Source of the DNA: JAAYJR01 sp964611525 | GTDB taxonomy: Bacteria; Bacteroidota; Bacteroidia; Bacteroidales; Prolixibacteraceae | Length of the DNA stretch: 64,000 bases | Reading direction: 5' to 3' | NCBI GenBank assembly: GCA_964611525.1 | Contig: CAZTAL010000131.1 | Span: 32,941 to 96,940 of the forward strand | Part shown: piece by piece, positions 54,987-63,792 of the stretch | Position numbering within the stretch: position 1 is the first letter of the stretch | Layout: each line of letters opens with the position of its first letter | Program-made: the position numbers and the translations under genes | Notes under the pieces: generated by a model | Databases searched by the model: none | What the model saw: the letters and a program-made list of their open reading frames with translations, nothing else | What the model was told of the DNA's origin: nothing

Positions 54987-55961
54987 ATGACAAAAATAAA
55001 AAAAATAAAATCTACTATAGATGCGGAATTAAAATCATTTGAAACATATTTTAAAAATGCATTAAAAAGTGATGTTCCCCTTTTGGGAACTATATTAAAT
55101 TTTCTCTACCGGACAAAAGGTAAACAGCTTAGGCCTATGTTCGTTTTTCTATCTGCAAAATTACATGGTCATCCAAATGAATTTTCCCAATTAGCTGCCT
55201 GCTCGGTAGAACTTCTGCATTCAGCAACGCTTATACACGATGATGTTGTTGACGAATCGTATGAACGCAGAGGCGCTTTTTCCATAAATGCTCTTTGGAA
55301 AAACAAATTAGCTGTGTTAGTAGGAGATTATATCCTGGCCAAAGGATTGCTACTGCAACTGAAAAATAAAAAATATGATTTTCTCACACTGATCTCGCGA
55401 GCCGTACAGGATATGAGTGAAGGAGAAATATTACAGATAAAAAAAAGTCGCAAACTCGACATCGATGAAGAAACTTACTTTCAAATAATCAGAAAAAAAA
55501 CAGCGTCATTAATAGCAGTAAGTATGGCTATCGGAGCCGCCTCAGTAACTGATAATAAAAAAATCATTGAAAAAATGTATAGTATCGGACAGGATGCAGG
55601 GATAGCCTTTCAAATTAAAGATGACATCTTCGATTATAAAAAAAAGGGATTAATCGGTAAGCCCATAGGAAACGATATTAAAGAAAAAAAAATAACTCTT
55701 CCTCTAATTTATATCCTTAACAACTCTGATTCACATGAGAAAAAACGTATACTGAGACTTATTAAACGAAAAAATAACAACTCTGTAATAGTCAAACAAC
55801 TAATAAAGCTGGTATCCGAAAATGGAGGTCTTGAATATGCCACCAATAAAATGAATTATTTCAAAGAAAAAGCTATTAATGCCTTAAAGGAATTTCCTGA
55901 AGAAGAATCAAGGGATTCATTAATTGACCTGATGGATTATATTACTACCCGGAATAAATAA
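54987..55961 (+). CDS. ispB: Polyprenyl synthetase (trans-prenyltransferase)
   Basis: 324 residues, all-helical prenyl synthase. First aspartate-rich motif DDVVD at 85-89 (in TLIHDDVVDESYERRG), second QIKDDIFDYKKKGLIGKPIGNDIKE, and KGKQLRPMFVFLSAK in the N-terminal part. It extends isoprenyl diphosphates for menaquinone or undecaprenyl-like side chains; chain length cannot be set from sequence here, so the symbol is a family guess. Possibly under ArsR control through the inverted repeat upstream. Confidence 0.9.
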   Translation: MTKIKKIKSTIDAELKSFETYFKNALKSDVPLLGTILNFLYRTKGKQLRPMFVFLSAKLHGHPNEFSQLAACSVELLHSATLIHDDVVDESYERRGAFSINALWKNKLAVLVGDYILAKGLLLQLKNKKYDFLTLISRAVQDMSEGEILQIKKSRKLDIDEETYFQIIRKKTASLIAVSMAIGAASVTDNKKIIEKMYSIGQDAGIAFQIKDDIFDYKKKGLIGKPIGNDIKEKKITLPLIYILNNSDSHEKKRILRLIKRKNNNSVIVKQLIKLVSENGGLEYATNKMNYFKEKAINALKEFPEEESRDSLIDLMDYITTRNK

Positions 55962-56068
55962 TCTGATAATAAGTCTCATGATCAACCGTGCACCAGAGTT
56001 GATGAAGTATCATTTGAAAGTCAGCTTTTAATAAGCAGTACAAGCTCATAGAATTAACTCAACAAATA

Positions 56069-56524
56069 TTAAAAATCCTTTTGCTTTGAATCAATGATTA
56101 TTGTTACCGGACCATCATTAGTTAATGTAACTTTCATCATAGCACCAAAAATTCCCGTACCAACCTTTTTACCTATTTCATTTTCAATTTTTTGTACAAA
56201 TTTTTTATACATAGGTATAGCAAAATCCGGTTTAGATGCTCTGATGTATGAGGGTCTGTTACCTTTTTTTGTATTAGCATGAAGGGTAAACTGACTAACA
56301 ACGATAATATCACCCAATACATCCACCACCGACAGGTTCATTATTCCTTTATCGTCATTAAATATCCGCAATCGTAAAATTTTATTTACAAGCCAGTCAA
56401 TATCCTGATCATTATCACTATCTTCTATTCCTACTAAAACCAACAAGCCCTTATCAATCGATGAAACCACTTCATCATCTACTATAACTTTCGCTTCTGA
56501 TACTTTTTGTACTACTACCCTCAT
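56069..56524 (-). CDS. dtd: D-aminoacyl-tRNA deacylase
   Basis: 151 residues, normal length. Recycles D-aminoacyl-tRNA. MRVVVQKVSEAKV start, GLLVLVGIEDSD, the SQFTLHANTKKGNRPSY motif (with SQFTL) and TNDGPVTIIID with the Gly-cisPro GPVT, the two motifs of the chiral proof-reading site, are present. Monocistronic and convergent with the polyprenyl synthase gene. Confidence 0.95.
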   Translation of the reverse strand: MRVVVQKVSEAKVIVDDEVVSSIDKGLLVLVGIEDSDNDQDIDWLVNKILRLRIFNDDKGIMNLSVVDVLGDIIVVSQFTLHANTKKGNRPSYIRASKPDFAIPMYKKFVQKIENEIGKKVGTGIFGAMMKVTLTNDGPVTIIIDSKQKDF

Positions 56525-57148
56525 TTCATACTAAAATTTAATATTGAACTCAGTAAAAAACTAAAATTCTTATTAATAAACCTTTATTTCTTCTATAACC
56601 AGTTTAAAAACAGATCAAAAATTTTTAATAACTTCTCTAAAAAGAGCACATGGCACTTTTTTCAAACTAAACCAAACTCATACTCCTCAAAATTAATTCT
56701 GTTTACACAAATACAAAAAAAAATTGAAACCTAAAAATCATTGTTGTCAGGGACAAATTATCAACTCTTACTATTTTTATACTCTTAATTGATTAAATAT
56801 ATTATTTTCAATCGTATTATAATTTGAACTGAAGACCGGTTAATATAAATTTATTTGTTGCTCCGGCATTAATGCCAAAGCTAAGAATACTGTATCAAAC
56901 AAGGGCTTTAACCCAAAAACTATTTTTTCTCCGGAAAGTAATACTTAAAAATATAAAATGTAAAATTATAAATATGCGTTAGCTCAACATTTTTGACTAT
57001 ATATTGTTAAGTTAATTAAATTCTAAGAAAAATGACCTAATCCCGAAAAAAGTTCAAGGGTAAATAATAACTGTTGTTCACAAATTACAAATGAATTAAA
57101 TACATTACTTTTATATTATTATGAATCAGCGTCAAAAAATATAAACAG
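56525..57148. other. Intergenic region holding repeat copy 1
   Basis: 624 bases without a gene. 56739-56943 is a diverged copy of the repeat described at 60340-60544. An open frame at 56507-56734 has no family features. The remainder, 56944-57148, ends in the AAACAG-ATG context of the lipoprotein gene, with no clear promoter box. Confidence 0.5.
56739..56943 (+). repeat. ~205-base intergenic repeat, copy 1 (diverged)
   Basis: Aligns with 60340-60544 in the same orientation. Shared blocks include AACTCTTAATT, TATTATAATTT-G-ACTGAAG, AATATAAATTTATTTGTT, CCGGCATTAATGCC and AAGGGCTTTA-CCCAA. In this copy the central palindrome and the terminal inverted repeats are damaged (for example GCTCCGGCATTAATGCCAAAGC). 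Confidence 0.75.
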
Positions 57149-57880
57149 ATGAAAAAATATCTTTTACTAATACCATTTTTTATAGCTGTAGCCTGTGTTT
57201 CACAACGCGAAGTTGATTCAGAAAAGGTAACATTAAGAACTGCCCCTGATAATCCGAAACGAAACATTGAAATTACTTTTCTGAAAGGTAAATCGTTCAA
57301 TCATCCCAGTTTTGCTATCTGGACTGAAGACATTGAAGGCAATTACATCGAAACATTATATGTTACAAACTACGTAGCCAAAGGAAAATTCGCCTACGGA
57401 GAAATAAAGCCCAGAAGATGGAAAAATGAGCCAGGTGAAGTCCGCCGTCCCGCTACCTTACCTTACTGGTCGCATAAACGAGGCATAAAAGCTCCAGACG
57501 GACTATATATCCCTTCACCTGAAACAGCCGTACCGGATGCCCTGACATCAGCAACTCCAACTTCAAATTTTAATCTGCAAACTGCCACCAGTTATTCTGG
57601 AAATAAAAAATTCAAAATTCTTATGGAGATAAATCAGGCCTGGGACTCAAACCGTTACTGGAGCAACAATAAATTCCCGGAGAATAATAATTATTACGGG
57701 TCTCTGCAACCGGCTATAGTATATTCTGTTACAGTTGACCCCGCTGAAACCGAAAAGGAATACCATTTAAATCCTATTGGCCACAGTCATCCTACAGGAA
57801 AAACAGGCGAATTATTCACTGATCTTACCACCCTTACTACAGCAAAAGATATTGCCAACAAAATTATTATCAGATTATAA
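57149..57880 (+). CDS. DUF2271-like lipoprotein
   Basis: 243 residues. The N-terminus has a lipobox (FFIAVAC, Cys16). The body includes HPSFAIWTEDIEGNYIETLYVTNYVAKGKF and LPYWSHKRGI, a pattern similar to the DUF2271 periplasmic proteins that occur with FAD:protein FMN transferases and TonB receptors; that match is by motif only. It is 12 bases before the TonB receptor gene and is likely co-transcribed with it, so it may help in the same uptake. Confidence 0.65.
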   Translation: MKKYLLLIPFFIAVACVSQREVDSEKVTLRTAPDNPKRNIEITFLKGKSFNHPSFAIWTEDIEGNYIETLYVTNYVAKGKFAYGEIKPRRWKNEPGEVRRPATLPYWSHKRGIKAPDGLYIPSPETAVPDALTSATPTSNFNLQTATSYSGNKKFKILMEINQAWDSNRYWSNNKFPENNNYYGSLQPAIVYSVTVDPAETEKEYHLNPIGHSHPTGKTGELFTDLTTLTTAKDIANKIIIRL

Positions 57881-57892
57881 AATTTTAAATAT

Positions 57893-60271
57893 ATGAAATT
57901 CATTAAAGTATTCTTCTTATTAATACTGCCACTGCCGATTATTGCACAAGAGGCCTCATTGAGAGGCCGTGTTGTGGAAGCAGTTAACAATGAACCCCTT
58001 CCCTTTGTCAATATAGTTGTTACGGGAACAGTAACAGGCACTATAACGGATCTGGACGGTTATTTCACTCTTAACGGACTTGAACCGGGGTTTATACGTA
58101 TTGAGGCTTCTTTTATAGGCTATAAAACAGTGCTTTCCCCTGAAATAGAAGTTAGTGTGGCAAATACTAATTTCATTGAAATACAGATGGAAGAAAAAAG
58201 TGAGCAAATAGAAGAAGTTACAGTTACTGCCTCTCCTTTTAGGAAAACAATAGAAAGCCCTGTCTCTCTTAAAAACATAGGAATCGGTGAAATTGAAAAA
58301 AGTCCGGGTGCTAACCGTGATATTTCTAAAGTCATTCAATCCTTCCCTGGAGTTCAATCTACTCCTGCATTTCGCAATGATATCATTATCCGGGGAGGCG
58401 GGCCTTCGGAGAGCCGTTTTTATCTGGATGGCGTAGAGGTACCATTTATTAATCATTTTGCTACACAGGGAGCTTCAGGTGGACCTGTTGGTATAATAAA
58501 TGCCGACTTCATAAGAGAAGTTAATTATTACTCCGGAGCCTTCCCTGCTAACCGGGGAAATGCATTAAGCGGGGTGCTGGAATTTTTCCAGGTGGACGGT
58601 AATGATGAAAAATTAAAATTTCAGGGAACTTTAGGTGCCTCAGAAGTCGCCGCCACGCTTGACGGACCGGTAGGTGACAAAACAACATATACATTCTCTG
58701 TCCGGCGTTCTTATCTGCAATTCCTGTTCAGCGTTTTAGAACTTCCATTCCTCCCTAATTTTACCGATATGCAATTTAAAGTGCGTTCACGTCTGGATAA
58801 AAAAAATGAACTCACTTTCATTGGTCTCGGAGCTCTGGATATAAATAAATTAAACTTAGGAATTGAAAATCCTGATGAACAGCAAAGATTTATATTAAGC
58901 CAGTTACCCGTCAATGAACAATGGAACTATACTCTTGGAGCTATTTATAAACATTTCAGAGAAAAAAGTTATCAAACACTGATTATAAGCCGCAGTCATC
59001 TTAATAATGGGGCTTATAAATATTTAAACAATGATGACAGTTCCGAAGATAATAAAATACTGGATTATTCTTCCGAAGAAATTGAAAACAAATTACGCTT
59101 TGAAAATACTACAAGAACTAAAGGTTATAAATTTAATGCAGGATTAAATCTTGATATTGTCACCTATAAAAATACTACACAACAAGAAAGATTTTACAAT
59201 GACGAAGTGCTTAATATCAATTATAATACCTCTCTGAACATAGTTAAATGGGGAATCTTTGCCCAAGCCAGTAAAAATTTATTATCCGAAAGATTATCCC
59301 TTTCTTTGGGAATAAGAGCAGATGCCAACAATTTTTCAGAAACCATGAATAATCTGACGGATCAATTCTCTCCACGTTTTTCTGCTTCTTATAGTTTAAC
59401 TGATAAATGGAATCTGAATTTTAACACCGGCAGGTATTACCAACTGCCTCCATATACTTCGCTGGGTTATAAACAAGACGGAATATTCATAAACAAACAA
59501 AACGATCTTAAGTATATTTCGGTCGATCAGCTTATCGGGGGACTGGAATACAAGCCGTCTAACAATATAATTTATTCACTGGAAGGATTTTGGAAAGGCT
59601 ATGGCGACTATCCATTTTCAGTTAAGGATAAAATTAGTCTTGCCAATAAGGGCGCAGATTTCGGCGTTGTGGGCGATGAAGAAGTGATTTCAAAGTCAGA
59701 AGGCCGTGCTTATGGCGCTGAATTTCAAACCAGGATCAACACATCTGACGGCTTTAACTTTAATCTATCCTATACCCTTGTACGGAGTGAATTCCTGGAT
59801 CCGGCAGGCGAATACATTCCTACTAACTGGGATTCAAAACATCTTCTTAACCTCACAACCACCAAAGAACTAAATAAAGGATGGCGTGCCGGAGCCAGAT
59901 GGAGATTTGTAGGTGGCTTACCTTACACGCCCTATGATATATCGAGAAGTTCCCTTGTATCAGCATGGAATGCTTCAGGAGGTCCGTATCTGGATTACGA
60001 CCAGCTAAACTCAAAAAGATTCAAGCCCTTTCATCAGCTCGATGTACGAATTGATAAAGCTTATTACCTTGATAATCTTACTGCAAAATTTTATGTCGAT
60101 ATTCAAAATATATATAATTATCAGGCAGAACAAAACGACATAATTGTCCGCGAAAAAGATACAAACGGCCAGTACATACTAACTGATAACGGAACACGCT
60201 ACGAATTAAAACGGGTTGAAAATACTACAGGGACAGTACTTCCTACCATCGGAATCATTCTGGAATTCTAA
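57893..60271 (+). CDS. TonB-dependent outer-membrane receptor with carboxypeptidase-regulatory-like domain
   Basis: 792 residues. A signal peptide ends near IIAQ, then a carboxypeptidase D regulatory-like domain (about 22-100: ASLRGRVVEAVNNEPLPFVNIVV), a plug domain (about 115-225: DISKVIQSFPGVQSTPAFRNDIIIRGGGPSESRFYLDGVEVPF), and a 22-strand-type barrel ending with the aromatic terminus IILEF. It is shorter than SusC proteins (about 1000) and has no SusD partner, so iron, cobalamin or another small ligand is more likely than polysaccharide. Substrate unknown. Confidence 0.9.
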   Translation: MKFIKVFFLLILPLPIIAQEASLRGRVVEAVNNEPLPFVNIVVTGTVTGTITDLDGYFTLNGLEPGFIRIEASFIGYKTVLSPEIEVSVANTNFIEIQMEEKSEQIEEVTVTASPFRKTIESPVSLKNIGIGEIEKSPGANRDISKVIQSFPGVQSTPAFRNDIIIRGGGPSESRFYLDGVEVPFINHFATQGASGGPVGIINADFIREVNYYSGAFPANRGNALSGVLEFFQVDGNDEKLKFQGTLGASEVAATLDGPVGDKTTYTFSVRRSYLQFLFSVLELPFLPNFTDMQFKVRSRLDKKNELTFIGLGALDINKLNLGIENPDEQQRFILSQLPVNEQWNYTLGAIYKHFREKSYQTLIISRSHLNNGAYKYLNNDDSSEDNKILDYSSEEIENKLRFENTTRTKGYKFNAGLNLDIVTYKNTTQQERFYNDEVLNINYNTSLNIVKWGIFAQASKNLLSERLSLSLGIRADANNFSETMNNLTDQFSPRFSASYSLTDKWNLNFNTGRYYQLPPYTSLGYKQDGIFINKQNDLKYISVDQLIGGLEYKPSNNIIYSLEGFWKGYGDYPFSVKDKISLANKGADFGVVGDEEVISKSEGRAYGAEFQTRINTSDGFNFNLSYTLVRSEFLDPAGEYIPTNWDSKHLLNLTTTKELNKGWRAGARWRFVGGLPYTPYDISRSSLVSAWNASGGPYLDYDQLNSKRFKPFHQLDVRIDKAYYLDNLTAKFYVDIQNIYNYQAEQNDIIVREKDTNGQYILTDNGTRYELKRVENTTGTVLPTIGIILEF

Positions 60272-60339
60272 AATCCTAAAAAAAATTACACTTATTACCT
60301 ATAAAATATGCTACCATAAAAAAATTAAAAATAAAGAAT

Positions 60340-60544
60340 CATTGTTATCCGGGTAAATTATTAACTCTTGTTTTTAAAAAAACTCTTAATTCACTAACTA
60401 TTTTGTTTTCAATAGTATTATAATTTGGACTGAAGCCCGTTTAATATAAATTTATTTGTTACCCCGGCATTAATGCCGGGGCTAAAAATACTTCATCAAA
60501 TAAGGGCTTTAGCCCAATAATTATTTTTTACCCGGACAGTAATG
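60340..60544 (+). repeat. ~205-base intergenic repeat, copy 2 (better preserved)
   Basis: Its centre holds the palindrome CCCCGGCATTAATGCCGGGG, and the palindrome GGGCTTTAGCCC lies near the right end. The outer parts carry an inverted repeat: CCGGGTAAA (60349-60357) and TTTACCCGG (60527-60535). This structure fits a REP/MITE-like element of the kind moved by IS200-type (RAYT) transposases in Bacteroidota; no such transposase gene is visible here. Confidence 0.75.
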
Positions 60545-60624
60545 ATAAAGAATTACATCTGCCTAATCTTATTTCAGAGTATTTTTTATATTTATCCCCT
60601 CTAAATAAATATATCATATTGTCC

Positions 60625-61587
60625 ATGCTTTGCATACATATTAATAATAACGATCCCTTTTTTTGCCTTGCTGCTGAGGAATATTTACTGAAAAATTTTT
60701 CTGAAGAAATTTTTTTAATTTGGCAAAGCACTGACACTGTTGTTGTTGGAAAACATCAAAATACGCTTGCAGAGATAAACTATCCCTTTGTTATAAAAAA
60801 CAATATCAAAGTTGCCCGCAGGATTTCCGGCGGAGGTGCTGTTTTTCACGATTCCGGCAATGTTAATTTCACTTTCATAAAAAATATAAAAGACCCTGCA
60901 GAAATAAATTTCAATATTTTTACCAGACCTGTTATTGACTCACTATCAAAACTAAATATTAAAGTTACACCCTCAGGGCATAACGACCTTCTGATCAATG
61001 AAAAAAAAATTTCCGGAAATGCTGAGCATATACATAAAAACCGAGTTCTGCACCATGGTACCCTGCTCTTTAATTCAAACCTAAAAAATCTCGGACATGC
61101 ACTTAATGTTCCTGTAAAGGTCAAATATCAGGATAAAGCAGTAAAATCACGCCCCGGCAATGTATCCAATATTGCTCCTTTTCTCGATAACAATTGGTCG
61201 GTGAATGATTTCACTACATTCATGATTAATGATCAGCTAAAAAAACCTGAATCCTCGTTATATAAATTAACCTTAAAAGATCATAATGAAATACAAAGGC
61301 TTGCAAAAGAAAAATTTATGACATGGAACTGGAACTATGGTTATTCTCCAAAATATTCCTTCAATAATATAACTGACATTGACAGGAAACGGCTGATAAT
61401 AAAATTAAAAACAGAAAAAGGATCAATAACTGAAATTACGGTTTCCGGAAATTTCTTCAGCGATGAGGAATCTTCTTTATTAATAACCATTCTCAAAAAG
61501 AAGAGGCATAATTATGAAGATATCCGTCAATCGCTGGAATTAATAAAACACAATGTCAGTGATGAGTTAGTATTCGCATTTTTTTAG
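60625..61587 (+). CDS. lplA: Lipoate-protein ligase A
   Basis: 320 residues from ATG 60625; a TTG at 60619 is also in frame but is less likely. Attaches exogenous lipoate to lipoyl domains via lipoyl-AMP. Motifs: the N-terminal FFCLAAEEYLLKNF, VARRISGGGAVFHDSGNVNFTF (the RRxxGGGxVxH pattern) and KISGNAEHIHKNRVLHHGTLLF with the adenylate-binding lysine. The C-terminal accessory domain (about 240-320) is present. Convergent with trpB2, six bases apart. Confidence 0.93.
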   Translation: MLCIHINNNDPFFCLAAEEYLLKNFSEEIFLIWQSTDTVVVGKHQNTLAEINYPFVIKNNIKVARRISGGGAVFHDSGNVNFTFIKNIKDPAEINFNIFTRPVIDSLSKLNIKVTPSGHNDLLINEKKISGNAEHIHKNRVLHHGTLLFNSNLKNLGHALNVPVKVKYQDKAVKSRPGNVSNIAPFLDNNWSVNDFTTFMINDQLKKPESSLYKLTLKDHNEIQRLAKEKFMTWNWNYGYSPKYSFNNITDIDRKRLIIKLKTEKGSITEITVSGNFFSDEESSLLITILKKKRHNYEDIRQSLELIKHNVSDELVFAFF

Positions 61588-61593
61588 TCCCCA

Positions 61594-62967
61594 CTACTTA
61601 GGTAAAGGGTATCCTTCAATATCCTTAAGGTTTTCAGCTATTGCCGAATCCGGATATTCATAATCAACAAGCTCATTTCCCAGAAACTTTTCATATCCTG
61701 CCAAATCCATAAGGCCGTGCCCGCTGAAATTAAATAATATAACCTTCTCTTTACCTTGCTCTTTCGCTTGCTTAGCTTCCCGGATAACAGAAGCAATAGC
61801 ATGGTTTGTTTCGGGTGCCGGAATTATCCCTTCGGTTTTAGAAAAAAGCAATCCTGCTTCGAAACACTCGGTTTGATGAAGAGACTGAGCTTCCATTAAT
61901 CCTTCTTTTAAAGCAGCACTCACGAGAGGAGCCATGCCGTGATATCTCAACCCTCCTGCATGTATAGGTGCAGGAATGAATGAGTGGCCAAGACTGTACA
62001 TTGGCAGAAGAGGTGTCATTTTAGCCACATCTCCATGATCATAAACAAAAGGAGCTTTGGTGAGCGTCGGACAACTAGAGGGTTCAACTCCTATTATCTT
62101 TATATCAGCTCCATGCATCTTTTCATACATAAAAGGAAACGACGTTCCGGCAAAATTACTACCACCACCACAACATCCTATTACAACATCAGGATTTTTA
62201 ATGCCCACTTTAGCAAGCTGCTTTTTAGCTTCAAGTCCTATAACAGTCTGATGAAGCATCACATGGTTCAAAACAGATCCTAAAGAATAACGGGTTTGAC
62301 CGGCAGGATCAGTTACCGCAGCTTCAATTGCTTCAGAAATAGCTATTCCCAAACTACCCGGAGTATCCGGAAATTTTTCAAGAATATTACGGCCCGCCTG
62401 CGTTTCTTCGCTCGGACTGGCAATACATGTTGCACCCCATGTATTCATCATCATTTTACGAAATGGCTTCTGATCGAAACTCACACGTACCATAAATACT
62501 TTACATTCAAGCCCTAACATTGCACACGCAAACGCAAGTGCACTACCCCACTGACCAGCACCGGTTTCTGTAGTTAAACTCTTAATACCAAACTCCTTAT
62601 TATACCATGCTTGTGCTACCGCGGTATTAGGTTTGTGACTTCCGGGAGGCGATACACCCTCATTCTTATAATAAATTTTTGCGGGAGTACCAATGGCCTC
62701 TTCCAGAGCGTAGGCACGTACCAGTGGACTTGGACGCCATCTTACCAATAACTCTCTTATCCCTTCCGGAATATCAATCCATCTCTCCTGGCTAACTTCC
62801 TGTTCAATCAGATTCATTGGAAAAACAGGTGCCAGCATTTCCGGTGTAATTGGATTACCATCAGGTCCCAGAGGAGGATTAAGAGGATGCGGCAGATCAG
62901 GCGCCAAATTGTACCATTGCTTAGGCATTTCCGATTCTTCAAGAAAAATTTTCTTTTGTTTTGTCAT
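61594..62967 (-). CDS. trpB2: TrpB2-type tryptophan synthase beta chain
   Basis: 457 residues, about 60 longer than ordinary TrpB, which marks the TrpB2 subgroup. The PLP lysine is K112 in GSHKPN, followed by GAGQWGSALAFACAMLG, and CCGGGSNFAGTSF is the phosphate-binding glycine loop. Converts indole and serine to tryptophan, mainly scavenging free indole since TrpB2 does not need TrpA. Other trp genes are not in the window. Its transcription is controlled by a leader-peptide attenuator (62996-63179): the spacing from terminator to start codon is about 28 bases. Confidence 0.93.
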   Translation of the reverse strand: MTKQKKIFLEESEMPKQWYNLAPDLPHPLNPPLGPDGNPITPEMLAPVFPMNLIEQEVSQERWIDIPEGIRELLVRWRPSPLVRAYALEEAIGTPAKIYYKNEGVSPPGSHKPNTAVAQAWYNKEFGIKSLTTETGAGQWGSALAFACAMLGLECKVFMVRVSFDQKPFRKMMMNTWGATCIASPSEETQAGRNILEKFPDTPGSLGIAISEAIEAAVTDPAGQTRYSLGSVLNHVMLHQTVIGLEAKKQLAKVGIKNPDVVIGCCGGGSNFAGTSFPFMYEKMHGADIKIIGVEPSSCPTLTKAPFVYDHGDVAKMTPLLPMYSLGHSFIPAPIHAGGLRYHGMAPLVSAALKEGLMEAQSLHQTECFEAGLLFSKTEGIIPAPETNHAIASVIREAKQAKEQGKEKVILFNFSGHGLMDLAGYEKFLGNELVDYEYPDSAIAENLKDIEGYPLPK

Positions 62968-62995
62968 AATTCAATTATTTTTGATTAATGTTCTT

Positions 62996-63072
62996 AAAAA
63001 AGAAAGGGATTTGCTGCGTAAACAACAAATCCCTTTCCTGGTCTTTATATTCAATAACAGATGTTTACGCAG
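62996..63072 (-). promoter_or_regulatory. Attenuator of trpB2: intrinsic terminator and competing antiterminator
   Basis: On the minus strand: GAAAGGGATTTG (63037-63026), loop, CAAATCCCTTTC (63013-63002), then TTTTTT (63001-62996): 12 perfect pairs and a U run. The loop holds TGTTTACGCAG (63024-63014), perfectly complementary over 11 bases to CTGCGTAAACA (63072-63062), which contains the leader stop codon TAA. Pairing these would compete with the terminator. This fits ribosome-controlled attenuation: a stall at the Trp codons leaves the antiterminator strand free; a ribosome that reaches the stop codon covers it. Confidence 0.88.
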
Positions 63073-63127
63073 ACTTAATAAAGTTATGCCACCACCAGTT
63101 ACAGTTATATAAAGAAGTTAAACTCAT
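63065..63127 (-). CDS. trp leader peptide (20 codons, three consecutive Trp codons)
   Basis: ATG at 63127, stop TAA at 63065-63067. The peptide reads MSLTSLYNCN-WWW-HNFIKSA; the three Trp codons are residues 11-13. The last Trp codon lies 15 bases ahead of the antiterminator strand, a suitable distance for a stalled ribosome not to cover it. Too short to be listed by usual gene finding. A short leader peptide with consecutive Trp codons before a trpB gene is the hallmark of attenuation control; the regulatory mechanism is inferred. Confidence 0.9.
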   Translation of the reverse strand: MSLTSLYNCNWWWHNFIKSA

Positions 63128-63148
63128 AATATATTCACAAAATCGTCT

Positions 63149-63179
63149 CAAAACTAATTATTATTTTTGTTTAAACAAA
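63149..63179 (-). promoter_or_regulatory. Promoter of the trpB2 leader transcript
   Basis: Minus-strand TTTG (63179-63176), 19-base spacer, TAGTTTTG (63156-63149): both boxes match the Bacteroidota consensus TTTG-N19-TAnnTTTG. Expected start about 63142, giving a 15-base untranslated stretch before the leader ATG. Confidence 0.8.
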
Positions 63180-63292
63180 TATTTATTCTTATAAAATTAA
63201 TTTTTATACCCACTACTTAATATTTTACCTAAAAATCTAAAATTAAAATCTATTACAGTTCTACATTGCACGCCACTTTTAGAAATGCTCAT

Positions 63293-63384
63293 TGCAAAAT
63301 TTTTTATTACGCTTCCCAATATTAACGCACACTTTAGAACTTCATGACAATCCCACTTTAGATATTTAGGTTTTATATAATTTG
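63293..63384 (-). repeat. Dispersed intergenic element, copy B (upstream of the trpB2 promoter)
   Basis: The minus strand resembles 1651-1742. Read on the minus strand it contains AAGTGGGATTGTCATGAAGTT, then CTAAAGTGTGCGTTAATATTG and AATAAAAAATTTTG, each with few changes relative to copy A. Its left end includes the -33 box of the tRNA promoter. Confidence 0.6.
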
Positions 63385-63412
63385 CCGGTAATATGGTTTT
63401 TAATTACTTTTG
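63381..63412 (+). promoter_or_regulatory. Promoter of the tRNA-Arg gene
   Basis: TTTG (63381-63384), 20-base spacer, TACTTTTG (63405-63412), a full consensus match. Transcription should start about 63419, 14 bases before the mature tRNA. Confidence 0.75.
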
Positions 63413-63432
63413 CAATCCATAAAAATTTAAAT

Positions 63433-63504
63433 GGTCCCATAGTTCAACGGATAGAATAGTAGTTTCCTAAACTATAGATCCTGGTTCGATTCCAGGTGGG
63501 ACTA
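63433..63504 (+). tRNA. tRNA-Arg (anticodon CCU)
   Basis: 72 bases fold as a cloverleaf: acceptor GGTCCCA with TGGGACT (one G-U pair at the end), D stem GTTC/GAAT, anticodon stem GTAGT/ACTAT with loop TTCCTAA (anticodon CCT in DNA), and T stem CCTGG/CCAGG with loop TTCGATT. The discriminator is A and CCA is not encoded. tRNA 3' ends are common integration sites, and the bases after this gene differ in character from the housekeeping region. Confidence 0.95.
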
Positions 63505-63561
63505 CAAAGAAATATTATAAGTATATGTAATTAAACGCTTTAAACACTTTCATTTATCATT

Positions 63562-63582
63562 TTGGCCGACCATTGGCCGACC
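63562..63582. repeat. Tandem TTGGCCGACC repeats
   Basis: TTGGCCGACC occurs at 63562-63571 and again at 63573-63582, one base apart, 58 bases beyond the tRNA. Could be a recombinase-binding core or chance; there is no integrase gene in view. Confidence 0.35.
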
Positions 63583-63598
63583 GATTAAATTTAAGTTA

Positions 63599-63702
63599 CT
63601 TTTCATATAAAAAAATATTACTAACTTTGATATGTTATTCGTTGCCAGAATAACAACATTTGAATTAAGAGGGTTGGTAAAATTTACCGCCCTCTTTTTT
63701 TT
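63599..63702 (+). ncRNA. Probable small RNA with its own promoter and terminator
   Basis: A -7 box TAACTTTG lies at 63622-63629, with TTTT at 63600-63603 in the -33 position. The predicted transcript (about 63636-63702) has a first hairpin TGTTATTC-GTTGCCA-GAATAACA (63633-63655) and a terminator: AAGAGGG (63667-63673) with CCCTCTT (63690-63696), an internal loop, GGTA/TACC, then a run of eight T. There is no start codon for a sizeable peptide within it. About 67 bases long. I do not recognise the family. Confidence 0.6.
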
Positions 63703-63792
63703 GATAGCTCAATTGCTATTAGTGTGTATATTATTATCTGTGCCGGTAAAATGGCTGAATTTGTGCCAATTATATTTTTTATTTCAATTGAT

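Noticed and set aside
56507..56734. 75-residue plus-strand frame overlapping the start of dtd
   Set aside because: No family features; composition of non-coding A/T-rich sequence.
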